DNA of 12,044 nucleotides, from the NCBI GenBank assembly GCA_031263435.1, contig JAISFT010000077.1, positions 1 to 12,044 of the forward strand. The letters run 5' to 3'. The DNA is from Treponema sp. Its GTDB lineage: Bacteria; Spirochaetota; Spirochaetia; Treponematales; Breznakiellaceae. The notes beneath the pieces are model-generated. The model saw only the letters and a program-made list of their open reading frames with translations, did no database searches and was not told where the DNA came from. The position numbers and the translations under genes were made by a program. Of this stretch, positions 1-7,830 are shown in pieces (positions within the stretch are counted from its first letter, which is position 1; every line of letters starts with the position of its first letter).

Positions 1-1200
1 GGCGGCGGTCCCGGCGGGAAGGCCGATCATGAAATAAAACTTTGCCCCCCGCCACCCGTTCTTCCGGGCGCGGCCCAGTATGGCGCATACGCTGTCCAGG
101 GACACTTCTTTGTTGATGGCCCTTTGCCAGGATTCCCGGGGGCTTTCTACGGCGAAGGTAAGGCCGCTTTTGCGGACCAGGGAGATCTTCTCCAGGAGAT
201 CCAGGGAAAAGGTCGAGACCTTGAGTGAAGGAAGCTGGAAAGATACATGGGAAGCGGAAAACCGGCGGTTCAGGGATTCGGAAAGGAGGTCCAGACAAGC
301 ATAATCGCCGGAAGACAGGGAGGAAAGGCTTATTTCCCGGTAGCCTCCCTTGCGGATAAATTCCTCCGCCTCCTTAAAGACCTGTTCCGCATTTTTTTGC
401 CGCATGGGCCGGTACCAGTACCCCGCATGGCAGAAACGGCAGCCGTTTGGGCAGCCCCGCATTATTTCTACTGCCCCGTGGTGTTGTACCACCTTCATAC
501 CGGGTACGGGAAAAACGGCGGCGGGGGCGGATCTTTCGGCAAAATCACGATCAAGCGCCCGCAGGGCTCCTGTTTTCTCCCGGGTCCAAATATGGGGATG
601 CTGTTCCAAAACACGGAGGAGTTCCCCCCTGCCCTCCCCTTTCATGGCCGCCAGGGTTTTTACCAGATCAAAAAAACCGGCCTCCGCCTCTCCTATCCAA
701 AAGGCGTCGATAAAGGCGGCATAGGGCAGCGGATTGGAAACGCAGGGCCCCCCCATGATGACGATGGGATCCCCCTCCCCCCGCTGTTCCCGATGGACAG
801 GAATTCCCGCCAGGTCCATCATGGCAAGAACCGAGGTAATCCCCAGTTCATATCCCAGGGTAAAAAGCAGGAGGTCCAGCTTTCCCAGGGGGATTCCCGT
901 TTCAAGGGCGTACAGGGGAATTGACCGTTCCCGCAGCAGGGATTCAAAGTCGGCAGCCGGGGCAAAAACCCGGTCGCAGGAAATTCCCGGAATTTCGTTC
1001 AGCCGGTTGTAGAGGATTCGCAGGGCCTGGTTCGACATGCCGATCTCGTAAAGATCGGGAAAGCCGATGGCGGTTTGGAACGGAGCCCCGGAGGAGGCCA
1101 GCATACCGTATTCACCACCGGTATAACGGGCGGGTTTTTCAATCCCCAGGAGGGCTTCCCCCAGGTCCCGGAGCGGATCAATGCGTGTAGCGTCTGACAT
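1..1200 (-). CDS. Radical SAM protein, TIGR03960-like (N-terminal 400 codons; runs off the left edge)
   Basis: The frame is open from an ATG at 1200 to the window edge, giving 400 residues without a stop. The first 240 or so residues look like the B12-binding-like domain that precedes the radical SAM core in the TIGR03960 family; GGPCVSNP and the following IGEAEAGF are typical of it. The core begins with MRGCPNGCRFCHAGYWYRP: Cys250, Cys254 and Cys257 form the CxxxCxxC motif that ligates a 4Fe-4S cluster and permits cleavage of S-adenosylmethionine. The substrate of this family is, to my knowledge, not established. At 346-364 the segment usually written GLTFAPEAG reads GLTFAVESPRESW. The gene overlaps the end of rodA by 23 bases and has no clear Shine-Dalgarno site, so it is probably translated by coupling. 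In many bacteria a DUF2344 partner follows; it would lie beyond the edge. Family assignment is firm; the exact start is less so. Confidence 0.88.
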   Translation of the reverse strand, partial: MSDATRIDPLRDLGEALLGIEKPARYTGGEYGMLASSGAPFQTAIGFPDLYEIGMSNQALRILYNRLNEIPGISCDRVFAPAADFESLLRERSIPLYALETGIPLGKLDLLLFTLGYELGITSVLAMMDLAGIPVHREQRGEGDPIVIMGGPCVSNPLPYAAFIDAFWIGEAEAGFFDLVKTLAAMKGEGRGELLRVLEQHPHIWTREKTGALRALDRDFAERSAPAAVFPVPGMKVVQHHGAVEIMRGCPNGCRFCHAGYWYRPMRQKNAEQVFKEAEEFIRKGGYREISLSSLSSGDYACLDLLSESLNRRFSASHVSFQLPSLKVSTFSLDLLEKISLVRKSGLTFAVESPRESWQRAINKEVSLDSVCAILGRARKNGWRGAKFYFMIGLPAGTAA

Positions 1201-2488
1201 AGATGCTCAAGGCAAGCCCTATTCCAATCATGGCGGAAAGAACCGAAGAGCCCCCGTAGGACATGAACAGCAGGGGGATACCGGTAATCGGCATGATACC
1301 CATAGTCATGCCCACGTTAATCAGAAAATGAAATATGTATACCCCCGCAAGCCCTGCGGCAATATAGGCGCCGAATGAATCGGCGGTGATCCGCATGATC
1401 CGTACCAGTCTGAGGCAGATCAGCAAAAAAAGTACAAATACCAACAGGCCCCCCAGCAACCCCCATTCCTCGGTAAAAATGGAAAAAATAAAGTCCGTAC
1501 TCTGCTGGGGGAGAAAACGGTAATGGCTCTGGGTTCCCTGGAGATAACCCTTTCCCATAAGGCCCCCGGAACCGATGGCGGTTATGGACTGAATGATGTG
1601 CCAGCCCGCCCCCTGGGGATCAACGTTGGGATCCAGAAATACAATAAGCCGCTTAATCTGGTACTCCCTTAACACCAGACGGGCGGCAAACGACAATCCG
1701 AGTGACAGAATTACTGCCATAGCGCCGTAGAGAATCCAGAAAAAGTAGCGTTTCTTGTACTGCAGAAAACCGACAAGGGCGATGATCGCAATGATACCCA
1801 GGGCAATCATGGCACTGAGGACAAAACGGGAATTGGTCAGAATTTCCAGGGACGGTATGGTATTGTGCATGATGTCCCGCTGCCACAGGGGCAGCACCGC
1901 AAGAACGGCGGTGATGCTGATACAGGATATCAGGAAAAATATATAGCGTATGGATATGCCGGCAATAAAGGTCATTACAACGAGGATGGGGATAAAAACC
2001 AGGGAGGTTCCAAAATCGGGCTGAATCAGGACAAGCCCCATGGGGATAAACACAATAACGCAGGAAATGATGAAACGGGAGAAGGTCTTCGGGGAGCGCC
2101 GGGTATCGTCCAAATACCGGGCAAGCAGGAGGATCGTGGAAATTTTAGCAAATTCCGAAGGCTGAATTCCGAAACTCCCGATGCCTATCCATGCCCGGGC
2201 GCCGTTTACCAGTTTTCCGAACAGACAGGTGTATATCAGCAGGGCCAGGGTTCCCAGCCAAAGGTAGACGGTAAAATTCCTGATGCGGCGGTAATCAAAC
2301 ATAGCAAGAATCAGGGCGGCGATAAGCCCCGCGCTAACCCAGATGATCTGTCTGATATATTCCTCGGAAACAAGCACCCCCGCGGAGGTAAGAGCGGAGG
2401 AGTAGATGAACAGTATTCCAAAAACCCCAAGGACCGCAGCGGACAGGAGCAGGAAATAATCGATCTCCAGTATATCCCTGAATCTCAC
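1178..2488 (-). CDS. rodA: RodA, SEDS-family peptidoglycan glycosyltransferase of the elongasome
   Basis: This 436-residue polytopic membrane protein polymerises lipid II into glycan strands during side-wall growth, in partnership with PBP2. SEDS signatures are visible: NGARAWIGIG followed by IQPSEFAK (95-115), QPDFGTSLV (156-164), DPQGAGWHIIQS (290-301), IGSGGLMGKG (305-314), TDFIFSIFTEE (331-341) and FMSYGGSS (408-415). Asp332 in the TDFIF motif matches the essential Asp262 of E. coli RodA. The start is GTG, and its GTGA overlaps the TGA stop of mrdA; a GGGGAGG ribosome site lies 6 bases upstream. The protein is longer than the roughly 370-residue E. coli enzyme because about 70 extra residues lie between the AGISIRY segment (176-182) and REYQIKR (274-280). 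They include two more hydrophobic segments, about 221-243 and 249-271. RodA is favoured over FtsW by the elongasome neighbours. Confidence 0.96.
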   Translation of the reverse strand: MRFRDILEIDYFLLLSAAVLGVFGILFIYSSALTSAGVLVSEEYIRQIIWVSAGLIAALILAMFDYRRIRNFTVYLWLGTLALLIYTCLFGKLVNGARAWIGIGSFGIQPSEFAKISTILLLARYLDDTRRSPKTFSRFIISCVIVFIPMGLVLIQPDFGTSLVFIPILVVMTFIAGISIRYIFFLISCISITAVLAVLPLWQRDIMHNTIPSLEILTNSRFVLSAMIALGIIAIIALVGFLQYKKRYFFWILYGAMAVILSLGLSFAARLVLREYQIKRLIVFLDPNVDPQGAGWHIIQSITAIGSGGLMGKGYLQGTQSHYRFLPQQSTDFIFSIFTEEWGLLGGLLVFVLFLLICLRLVRIMRITADSFGAYIAAGLAGVYIFHFLINVGMTMGIMPITGIPLLFMSYGGSSVLSAMIGIGLALSIYVRRYTH

Positions 2489-4356
2489 TCACGCCTCCCC
2501 TGAACAGGTACGAGGTACTGGAGTCCCAGGGCCGTTACCGCATCTTCGTAGCTTTGCTGTGCAAATATACCCTGAAAGATGATCGCCGAAGCATAGGGCG
2601 CCCACCATTCCCAGGAATTTGCCGCCTCCACAATAAGGGAAACCACTATCTGGTCCTCGCTCGATTCGGCGTTATACGGGGCATAGGCGGCAAACCAGGA
2701 ATGCCAGCGATCCTGCAGTCCTACTTCACCGGTACCGGTTTTTCCTGCAATCTCCACACTTCTGATGTTAAGGGGAAACCGTGCCGTACCTTCACTGATA
2801 ACTCCCCGCATATCCTGCTTCACCGTGTCAAACACTTTTTTATCAACCGTACTTTCGTGAAGCAATTCGGGACGAGTACTCTGCTCCACCGCTCCGGATA
2901 TGGGATCCCGTATTTCCTTAAGCAGATGGGGTTTATACACCTTTCCGTCGTTGACCACCATGGCAACCATATTGGCCATCTGAATGGGGGTTACCAGCGT
3001 ATAGCCCTGTCCAATGGCCATGTTCATGGTGTCTCCCCCCTGCCAGCGATCATGGTAACGGCGTTCTTTCCATTGCGGGGTAGGTATGAAGCCGGAGACT
3101 TCTCCCGGCAGATCTATGCCCGTAGGTTCCCCAAAGCCATAGTCCATGGCATACGAAACAATCCGTTCCACCGTGAGGTAATCCCTGCCAACTACCCAGT
3201 AGTAAATATCACAGGACTGGGCCATGGCCTGGTGCAGGTTGAGTCTGCCGTGTCCGGGACGCCGGATGTGGCACCGCCACAGGCGGTCCCCGTAGCTTAT
3301 TTCGCCCAGGCAATCCACCAATTGTTCCGGGGAAAAGGCATTTTCCGCCAGGATCCCTGTGGTCATGACGATCTTGAAGGTGGAGGCCGGGGGATAATTT
3401 GATTGAATTGCCCGGTTAAGGAAGGGTTTATTGGGATCATTTATCAGGTTTTGATATTCGGCGCCGATATCGCTGTAGCTGAAAATATTGGGGTCATACC
3501 ACGGGTAGGAAACCATGGCAAGAATTTCCCCGGAGGCGGGCTTCATGACCACAACCGCCCCCATCCGTGGTCCCAGCGCCTTTTCCGCGAGGGTCTGGAT
3601 TGAATGATCTATAGTGAGGACCAGATTTTTCCCCATCTCGGGGGGGTCCCTGGTGTTATCGTTTCCCGCGATGCGGCGGCCCCGGACATCTACGGTACGG
3701 GTCTCCTGACCCTTTTTCCCCCTGAGAATCTCATCGTACTGCCGTTCAATCCCCGCCTTTCCGATGGTATCCCCCTGCTGATAACCGCGGTTGTAGAGCA
3801 TGGTCAGTTCGTCCCTGGTAATGTCCCCCATATAGCCCAGGACGTGGGAGAGGCTTCCGGAATCCGCGTAGTTCCGCAGGGGCTTTGACTGCCAGGAAAC
3901 TCCCGGCAGGGTATCTGCATTTTCCGCCAGCGCGGAGATAAGGGGAAAGCTTACATTAACCGCAATTTCCACGGGCTGATACAGGTAGTAATACTGCGGG
4001 GGAATTTTGCGATCTATCTGCTCCCGGGAAATTCCCAGTATGGCCGCAACCCTGTTAAAGATGCCGTCGATCTCGTTCTGGGGGATTTCCGCGGGGGTAA
4101 TACTGACGGCAAACGAATCGGTGTTCAGCACCAGGGGCTGGCGAAAGCTGCGGTCGTAAATCTCCCCCCGCTGGGCGGGAATTATCGTGGTCCGGCGGGA
4201 AATATTCTGGGCCCGGGAACGGTAGAGTTCTCCGCTCAGGATCTGCAGGCTGAAAAGCCGGACAGCATAAAGGGCAAAGACTGCGATAAAAAAGATCCGC
4301 AGTATCCGTAGTCGTTTTTCCGATCTGGGCGATCCGCCTTCTTCATCCGGGTACAT
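2485..4356 (-). CDS. mrdA: Penicillin-binding protein 2, class B peptidoglycan transpeptidase
   Basis: This 623-residue protein cross-links new peptidoglycan in the side wall and activates its partner RodA. A short cytoplasmic tail is followed by one membrane anchor at about 17-38. The pedestal domain starts with the RGEIYDRS motif (63-70). The transpeptidase domain carries all three catalytic motifs: SxxK as S325-T-F-K328 (within YPPASTFK), SxN as S381-C-D383, and K539-T-G541 (within AGKTGTGEV). The conserved GGDTMNMAIGQGY stretch (440-452) is also present. Here the SxN triad ends in Asp, as it does in many PBP2 proteins. The ATG is preceded by AAAGGTGA, and the stop of mreD overlaps it by one base (TAATG). 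The 3' end overlaps the GTG of rodA, so PBP2 and RodA are probably made in matched amounts. No truncation or frameshift is visible. Confidence 0.97.
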   Translation of the reverse strand: MYPDEEGGSPRSEKRLRILRIFFIAVFALYAVRLFSLQILSGELYRSRAQNISRRTTIIPAQRGEIYDRSFRQPLVLNTDSFAVSITPAEIPQNEIDGIFNRVAAILGISREQIDRKIPPQYYYLYQPVEIAVNVSFPLISALAENADTLPGVSWQSKPLRNYADSGSLSHVLGYMGDITRDELTMLYNRGYQQGDTIGKAGIERQYDEILRGKKGQETRTVDVRGRRIAGNDNTRDPPEMGKNLVLTIDHSIQTLAEKALGPRMGAVVVMKPASGEILAMVSYPWYDPNIFSYSDIGAEYQNLINDPNKPFLNRAIQSNYPPASTFKIVMTTGILAENAFSPEQLVDCLGEISYGDRLWRCHIRRPGHGRLNLHQAMAQSCDIYYWVVGRDYLTVERIVSYAMDYGFGEPTGIDLPGEVSGFIPTPQWKERRYHDRWQGGDTMNMAIGQGYTLVTPIQMANMVAMVVNDGKVYKPHLLKEIRDPISGAVEQSTRPELLHESTVDKKVFDTVKQDMRGVISEGTARFPLNIRSVEIAGKTGTGEVGLQDRWHSWFAAYAPYNAESSEDQIVVSLIVEAANSWEWWAPYASAIIFQGIFAQQSYEDAVTALGLQYLVPVQGRRE

Positions 4357-4859
4357 TAGTTATCACCTTTCCCTGCCAGGAGGGGTCGAAACAGTTTCAA
4401 CAGACCAAAAAGCAGGGGTGCAGTTATGGTATTCAACAGAAGCTCTATCCACAGGGTTGGGGCAGTCAGAGAATAGGCGGGAACCGATTCGGCCAGAAGC
4501 AGATGGAGTACAAAAAGCATGAGTGCTTTGAACAGTGTTGCTGCGGCACAGAGAATCATGGGGAGAAACACCGTGTCAAGAAAAAAGGTGCCCTTTAATA
4601 AGCCTGCGGCGGCGCCCATGATGGTACGGATCAGGGCGTTCAGGCCCAGGGGGGCATTGGAAACAAGATCCAGGAGCAGGCCGGAAAAAAACCCGGTAAC
4701 CTGACCCGTCATGACTCCGTTTATATATGCACTGTAGACGATAATTCCCAGGGTAAAATCGGGAATAGTATTGTACAGGGAGATTCGGAGAAACAGGGTG
4801 GACTGAAGCAGGACAGCCACCAGGGAAAAAACTGCCGCCCAGATAACGTTCTTAGCCAT
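4356..4859 (-). CDS. mreD: MreD, rod-shape-determining membrane protein
   Basis: This protein of 167 residues is almost entirely hydrophobic, with about five predicted membrane segments (roughly 5-24, 32-50, 53-66, 95-123 and 135-156). MreD is an integral inner-membrane member of the elongasome that works with MreC and counteracts or tunes the MreC effect on PBP2. Sequence conservation in this family is low; the call rests on size, hydrophobicity, the PDFTLGIIVYSAY and GFFSGLLLDLVS segments typical of the family, and position between mreC and mrdA. The ATG lies inside the end of mreC (8-base overlap), with GAGGAA just upstream; the TAA overlaps the ATG of mrdA by one base. Translational coupling on both sides is likely. 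Confidence 0.93.
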   Translation of the reverse strand: MAKNVIWAAVFSLVAVLLQSTLFLRISLYNTIPDFTLGIIVYSAYINGVMTGQVTGFFSGLLLDLVSNAPLGLNALIRTIMGAAAGLLKGTFFLDTVFLPMILCAAATLFKALMLFVLHLLLAESVPAYSLTAPTLWIELLLNTITAPLLFGLLKLFRPLLAGKGDN

Positions 4860-5715
4860 CCTGTTCCTCTTTTCCGATTACAAATACATATTCAAGGCGG
4901 GAAAAATCAATAATGCTTTCCAGTTCTACCTCCATGGAAATTTCGTACTCCTGATAAAGAATCGTATTAACCCGCCCGATGTTTATTCCTCCCGGATACA
5001 CCCCGCCCATGCCGTTGGTAACAATAAGATCCCCGTAATTTATTTCGTCCCGGGCCCGTTTCCTGATAAAACGCATCCGCAGCGGAACATCGGCGCTGCC
5101 CTGCCCCTCTACAATTCCGTCGTAGCGGGACACGGAAAACCGGGACGAGACGAAGGAACCGCTGTCATAAACGGGCATTACCAGACTTTCAAACTGCCCT
5201 GTTTGAATGACCTTACCCACCAGACCCTGGACGCCGTTTTGCCAGGCGATTACCGCCATGTTGTTTTCCACCCCCGAATATTTACCTTTGTTAATTACCA
5301 GGGCGGGGAAAAGGTTATCAGGGTCCCGGCCGATAAGCTCCGCGGGAATATGAAGGTAGTTAAGGGATTGGGAAAAATCCAACTGCTCCCGGAGCCGGAG
5401 ATTTTCCTGCCGAATCTCCGCTGAAGTCCGTTCAAGCTGCTCATAGCGGGCCAGACGGCTGCTCAGTTCCGCGTATTCCCGGCGCAGGTTGGCCAGTTCC
5501 CGGATGGAAAGAACGGTACGGGAAACCAGGGAGCCGGTTTCATGTATTCCCCCCCGGATTCCGGAAAATAAACTGAGTCCGAAATCCTTTACTTCTACAA
5601 TAAAACTACGGGTGGAAAGGAGGAGCAGTGTAAAGGATACAATGACCAGGGCAGCGAAAACATAGGAGGTTAAACCCAGACGGCTTGCGGTTCTTTTTTT
5701 CCCCTTGATTGCCAT
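4852..5715 (-). CDS. mreC: MreC, elongasome scaffold protein
   Basis: MreC is a bitopic protein of 287 residues that assembles in the periplasm and holds PBP2 in its active form. The order is a basic cytoplasmic tail (KGKKRTASR), one membrane segment at about 16-35, a coiled coil at about 70-116 rich in Arg, Glu and Leu, and then the beta-rich MreC domain to about 281. Typical pieces are the PAELIGRDPDN segment (124-134), the GVQGLVGKVI segment (161-170) and the DLIVTNGMGGVYPGGI stretch (229-244). Its ATG follows the mreB stop after 5 bases. The purine-rich AAAAGGG abuts the ATG with no spacer, which is too close for standard initiation; ribosomes finishing mreB may re-initiate here. No closer in-frame ATG offers a better start. 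Confidence 0.95.
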   Translation of the reverse strand: MAIKGKKRTASRLGLTSYVFAALVIVSFTLLLLSTRSFIVEVKDFGLSLFSGIRGGIHETGSLVSRTVLSIRELANLRREYAELSSRLARYEQLERTSAEIRQENLRLREQLDFSQSLNYLHIPAELIGRDPDNLFPALVINKGKYSGVENNMAVIAWQNGVQGLVGKVIQTGQFESLVMPVYDSGSFVSSRFSVSRYDGIVEGQGSADVPLRMRFIRKRARDEINYGDLIVTNGMGGVYPGGINIGRVNTILYQEYEISMEVELESIIDFSRLEYVFVIGKEEQDG

Positions 5716-5720
5716 CCCTT

Positions 5721-6749
5721 TTAACCGTTCAGATTATCATAAATACTGCGGGTATTGTCGAAGCCTCTGGCATATTCAAAGTATTTTCCCGCCCCAAGGG
5801 CCACGCAGTCCAGCGGGGCTTCTGCCAAAATTACCGGTACGCCGGTTTCCTTGCCGATAAGCTTATCCAGACCTTTAAGGAGAGAGCCCCCCCCGGTCAT
5901 CACGATACCGCGTTCGACAATATCCGCCGCCAGTTCCGGCGGGGTCTTCCCCAGGGTTGCCTTGATCTCCTCCACGATTTGGGTGATGGGATCGTGCAGG
6001 GCATCCCGGACTTCCACGGAATCGATCTCCAGCCGCCGGGGAAGGCCCGTAATGGCATCGGTACCCTTGATCTCCACCTTCTCGATGGTTTTGTCCGGGG
6101 AAGCGTTGCCGATTTCAATTTTAAGCCGCTCTGCAGTTTGTTCACCGATGATGAGGTTGTGGACACTGCGGACGTGTTTGATGATGGCTTCGTTGAATTC
6201 ATCCCCCCCCAGACGAATGGCATTGGTAACTACCATGCCCCCCAGGGAGATGACGGAAATTTCCGTGGTTCCCCCGCCTATATCGCAGATCATGTGGCCG
6301 GCGGGCTCGAAAATCGGAATACCCGCGCCGATTGCCGCTGCCCGGCTTTCCTCGATAACGATGACCTCCCGGGCCCCCGATTTATAAGCGCTTTCCTCTA
6401 CCGCCCGGCGTTCTACCTCGGTAATACAGGAAGGAATACCGATTACCATCCGGGGCTTAACGAAACGGTACCGGGGCAGGGCCTTGGAGATGAAGTACCG
6501 CATCATCTTTTCCGTGGATTCAAGATCCGCGATAACCCCGTCCCTCAGGGGCCTGATGGCGATAATATCTTCCGGAGTCTTCCAGAGCATCCGCTTTGCG
6601 TCCACCCCGACGGCCACCACCTTCCTGGTACCCCGCTCCACGGCCACCACCGACGGCTCGTTGAGGACGATACCTTTTCCGCGGATATAGATAAGGGTAT
6701 TGCAGGTTCCTAAATCTATCCCAATATCTGAAGAATTTCTTCCAAACAT
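5721..6749 (-). CDS. mreB: MreB, actin-like rod-shape protein
   Basis: MreB polymerises on the inner face of the membrane and positions the wall-building enzymes. The 342 residues match the family's usual length. Actin-fold motifs are in order: phosphate 1, [14 protein letters not shown] (8-21); [19 protein letters not shown] (57-75); the region of the catalytic glutamate, [12 protein letters not shown] (132-143); phosphate 2, [12 protein letters not shown] (155-166); [13 protein letters not shown] (202-214); and the adenosine motif TGGGSLLKG (285-293). The usual EEPMAAAIG reads EESRAAAIG here. [10 protein letters not shown] is a normal N terminus. The start is ATG with a run of seven G residues 5 bases upstream. 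This is the only mreB in the window. It lies 31 bases after the TPR gene and 5 bases before mreC, which fits one transcript. Confidence 0.98.
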   Translation of the reverse strand: MFGRNSSDIGIDLGTCNTLIYIRGKGIVLNEPSVVAVERGTRKVVAVGVDAKRMLWKTPEDIIAIRPLRDGVIADLESTEKMMRYFISKALPRYRFVKPRMVIGIPSCITEVERRAVEESAYKSGAREVIVIEESRAAAIGAGIPIFEPAGHMICDIGGGTTEISVISLGGMVVTNAIRLGGDEFNEAIIKHVRSVHNLIIGEQTAERLKIEIGNASPDKTIEKVEIKGTDAITGLPRRLEIDSVEVRDALHDPITQIVEEIKATLGKTPPELAADIVERGIVMTGGGSLLKGLDKLIGKETGVPVILAEAPLDCVALGAGKYFEYARGFDNTRSIYDNLNG

Positions 6750-6754
6750 AGTTT

Positions 6755-6761
6755 CCCCCCC
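6755..6761 (-). promoter_or_regulatory. Ribosome binding site of mreB: a run of seven G
   Basis: The 31-base gap between the TPR gene and mreB reads, toward the start codon, CCCAATTG and then a G-run, AAACT and ATG. The G-run is the only Shine-Dalgarno candidate. It overlaps a 10-base palindrome, CCCAATTGGG (6759-6768), and lies next to a small GGGC/GCCC stem (6766-6778). The run is seen directly; its role as the ribosome site is inferred. Confidence 0.5.
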
Positions 6762-6780
6762 AATTGGGCGCTTTGCCCTG

Positions 6781-7731
6781 TTACATATTCAAACGCCGAC
6801 GCGCGTTTTTGTGGACGGGATCAAGGCGAACCGCCCGCCGCCACTCTGCCCGGGCCCGGGCAGTATCACCCCGGGCTGCATAAATTTCACCTAATTGATA
6901 GTACGCTTCAGCGTTTCCGCCGGTTTCGTCCAGGACAAGCTGGTACTGAATTTCCGCTTCCCCGGTATCCCCCTCTTCCATGAGAATTCCGGCATAGAGA
7001 AGCCGGCTTGTCGTGACAACCGTGGAATCCCGGGAAGTCTCGATGCACCGCAGCAGGTAGGGTTTTGCCGGAGCGAGAGTCCCACCCTGGGTTTTCCCCA
7101 GTTCCATATAGGACCGGGCGATGGAGATAAGCAAAAGATCCGAGGGATTGTTTCCCGTTTCCGGCAGGGCCTGGGCGAAGGCTGTGACACTGGAACGGTA
7201 GTCTCTGATGGCCGCGTAGGAAAGTCCCAGGAATTCGCTCATATCCCGGGCCTGGAAAGACAGATCCCGGGCCTTTTCGAGAAAACGTATCGCCAAGTCC
7301 GCGAAGGCCGGCCCTTTGTGGTAGTAGGCCTTGCCGAGAACATAGTAAAGCTCCCCGATGCTGGAAGAAGGTTTGCCAAGCAGGGCCTTTCGCAGGGACC
7401 AAATACACCGGTCGATATATGCAAGGGTATCGGAACTGTTGATCTGTGCAATTCCAAGCTGATAGGCGGAAAAACCGTTGATGGTAAGGGCGAGATAATC
7501 CAGGGGTCTGACGCTCAATTCCTGCCTGCTGAATTCGTAGGCCTCCGCATAGGCCCCCGATTCCCAAAGGGCGAGCATCTGCTTCCCGGTCCTGCCTGTC
7601 CGGCTCTGCAGCATGACACCTGCCAGGATAGCTGCGGAAACCAGAAAAAATACGAACACCAGCACCGAAATCCGGCGGACAACATAGCTTCGGTGAAAAT
7701 GAGAATTGGGGTACTTTTTCTCCCTATACAT
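6781..7731 (-). CDS. Membrane-anchored tetratricopeptide (TPR) repeat protein, function unknown
   Basis: A 316-residue protein with a basic N-terminal tail ([15 protein letters not shown]) and one hydrophobic segment at about 21-41 that looks like an uncleaved signal anchor. The rest is helical. TPR-like units are visible at about 126-159, 163-190 and 241-307; the last two are the clearest ([20 protein letters not shown], 275-294, then [10 protein letters not shown], 296-305). With a basic N terminus inside, the repeats would face the periplasm. TPR domains bind other proteins; no catalytic residues are visible. It is the first gene after rnpB and lies 31 bases before mreB, so it is probably co-transcribed with the elongasome genes and may be a partner of them. 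I recall a TPR gene at this place in treponemes. The ATG has only a weak upstream purine run (AAATAAGA). The repeat call is firm, the role is inference. Confidence 0.85.
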   Translation of the reverse strand: MYREKKYPNSHFHRSYVVRRISVLVFVFFLVSAAILAGVMLQSRTGRTGKQMLALWESGAYAEAYEFSRQELSVRPLDYLALTINGFSAYQLGIAQINSSDTLAYIDRCIWSLRKALLGKPSSSIGELYYVLGKAYYHKGPAFADLAIRFLEKARDLSFQARDMSEFLGLSYAAIRDYRSSVTAFAQALPETGNNPSDLLLISIARSYMELGKTQGGTLAPAKPYLLRCIETSRDSTVVTTSRLLYAGILMEEGDTGEAEIQYQLVLDETGGNAEAYYQLGEIYAARGDTARARAEWRRAVRLDPVHKNARRRLNM

Positions 7732-7739
7732 TCTTATTT

Positions 7740-7768
7740 ACCATATTATAAAGAGGGGTTTAAGTCAA
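7740..7768 (-). promoter_or_regulatory. Candidate sigma-70 promoter for the TPR-mreBCD-mrdA-rodA operon
   Basis: On the minus strand TTGACT (7768-7763) resembles a -35 box. It is followed after 17 bases by TATGGT (7745-7740), a fair -10 box. A perfect TATAAT lies at 7750-7745 but is only 12 bases from TTGACT; its own -35 at proper distance would be the weak CTTAAT. Either choice places the transcript start within about 10 bases of the ATG at 7731, giving a very short leader. The AT-rich character of this spot stands out against the GC-rich surroundings. Sequence match only. Confidence 0.45.
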
Positions 7769-7801
7769 TTAAGCGATAACAGTGCAGGGCGGAGGGCGGT
7801 G

Positions 7802-7830
7802 AAAAAAACGATGAACCGTAAGCCGGGTTC
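7802..7830 (-). terminator. Possible intrinsic terminator at the 3' end of rnpB
   Basis: Reading the minus strand, GAACCCG-CTTA-CGGTTC can fold into a 6-base-pair stem with one bulged C (7830-7813), followed by ATCG and then seven T (7808-7802). The same bases form the 3' strands of P4 and P1 in the folded RNase P RNA, so the terminator hairpin and the mature fold exclude each other. The T-run directly behind P1 supports a 3' end here. Some read-through into the TPR gene cannot be excluded. Confidence 0.5.

Noticed and set aside
999..1181. A 60-codon minus-strand frame with a TTG start near the end of rodA
   Set aside because: It is out of frame with the radical SAM gene, which runs through the same bases with clear family motifs.
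2554..3402. A 282-codon plus-strand open frame opposite mrdA
   Set aside because: It covers the PBP2 transpeptidase domain in antisense and encodes nothing recognisable.
5709..6713. A 334-codon open frame on the plus strand opposite mreB
   Set aside because: It mirrors mreB, and its translation is rich in Pro, Gly and His with no recognisable domain. Antisense open frames are common in GC-rich genes.
6895..7779. A 294-codon plus-strand open frame opposite the TPR gene
   Set aside because: The minus-strand frame has a membrane anchor and TPR periodicity, while this one has no coherent features.
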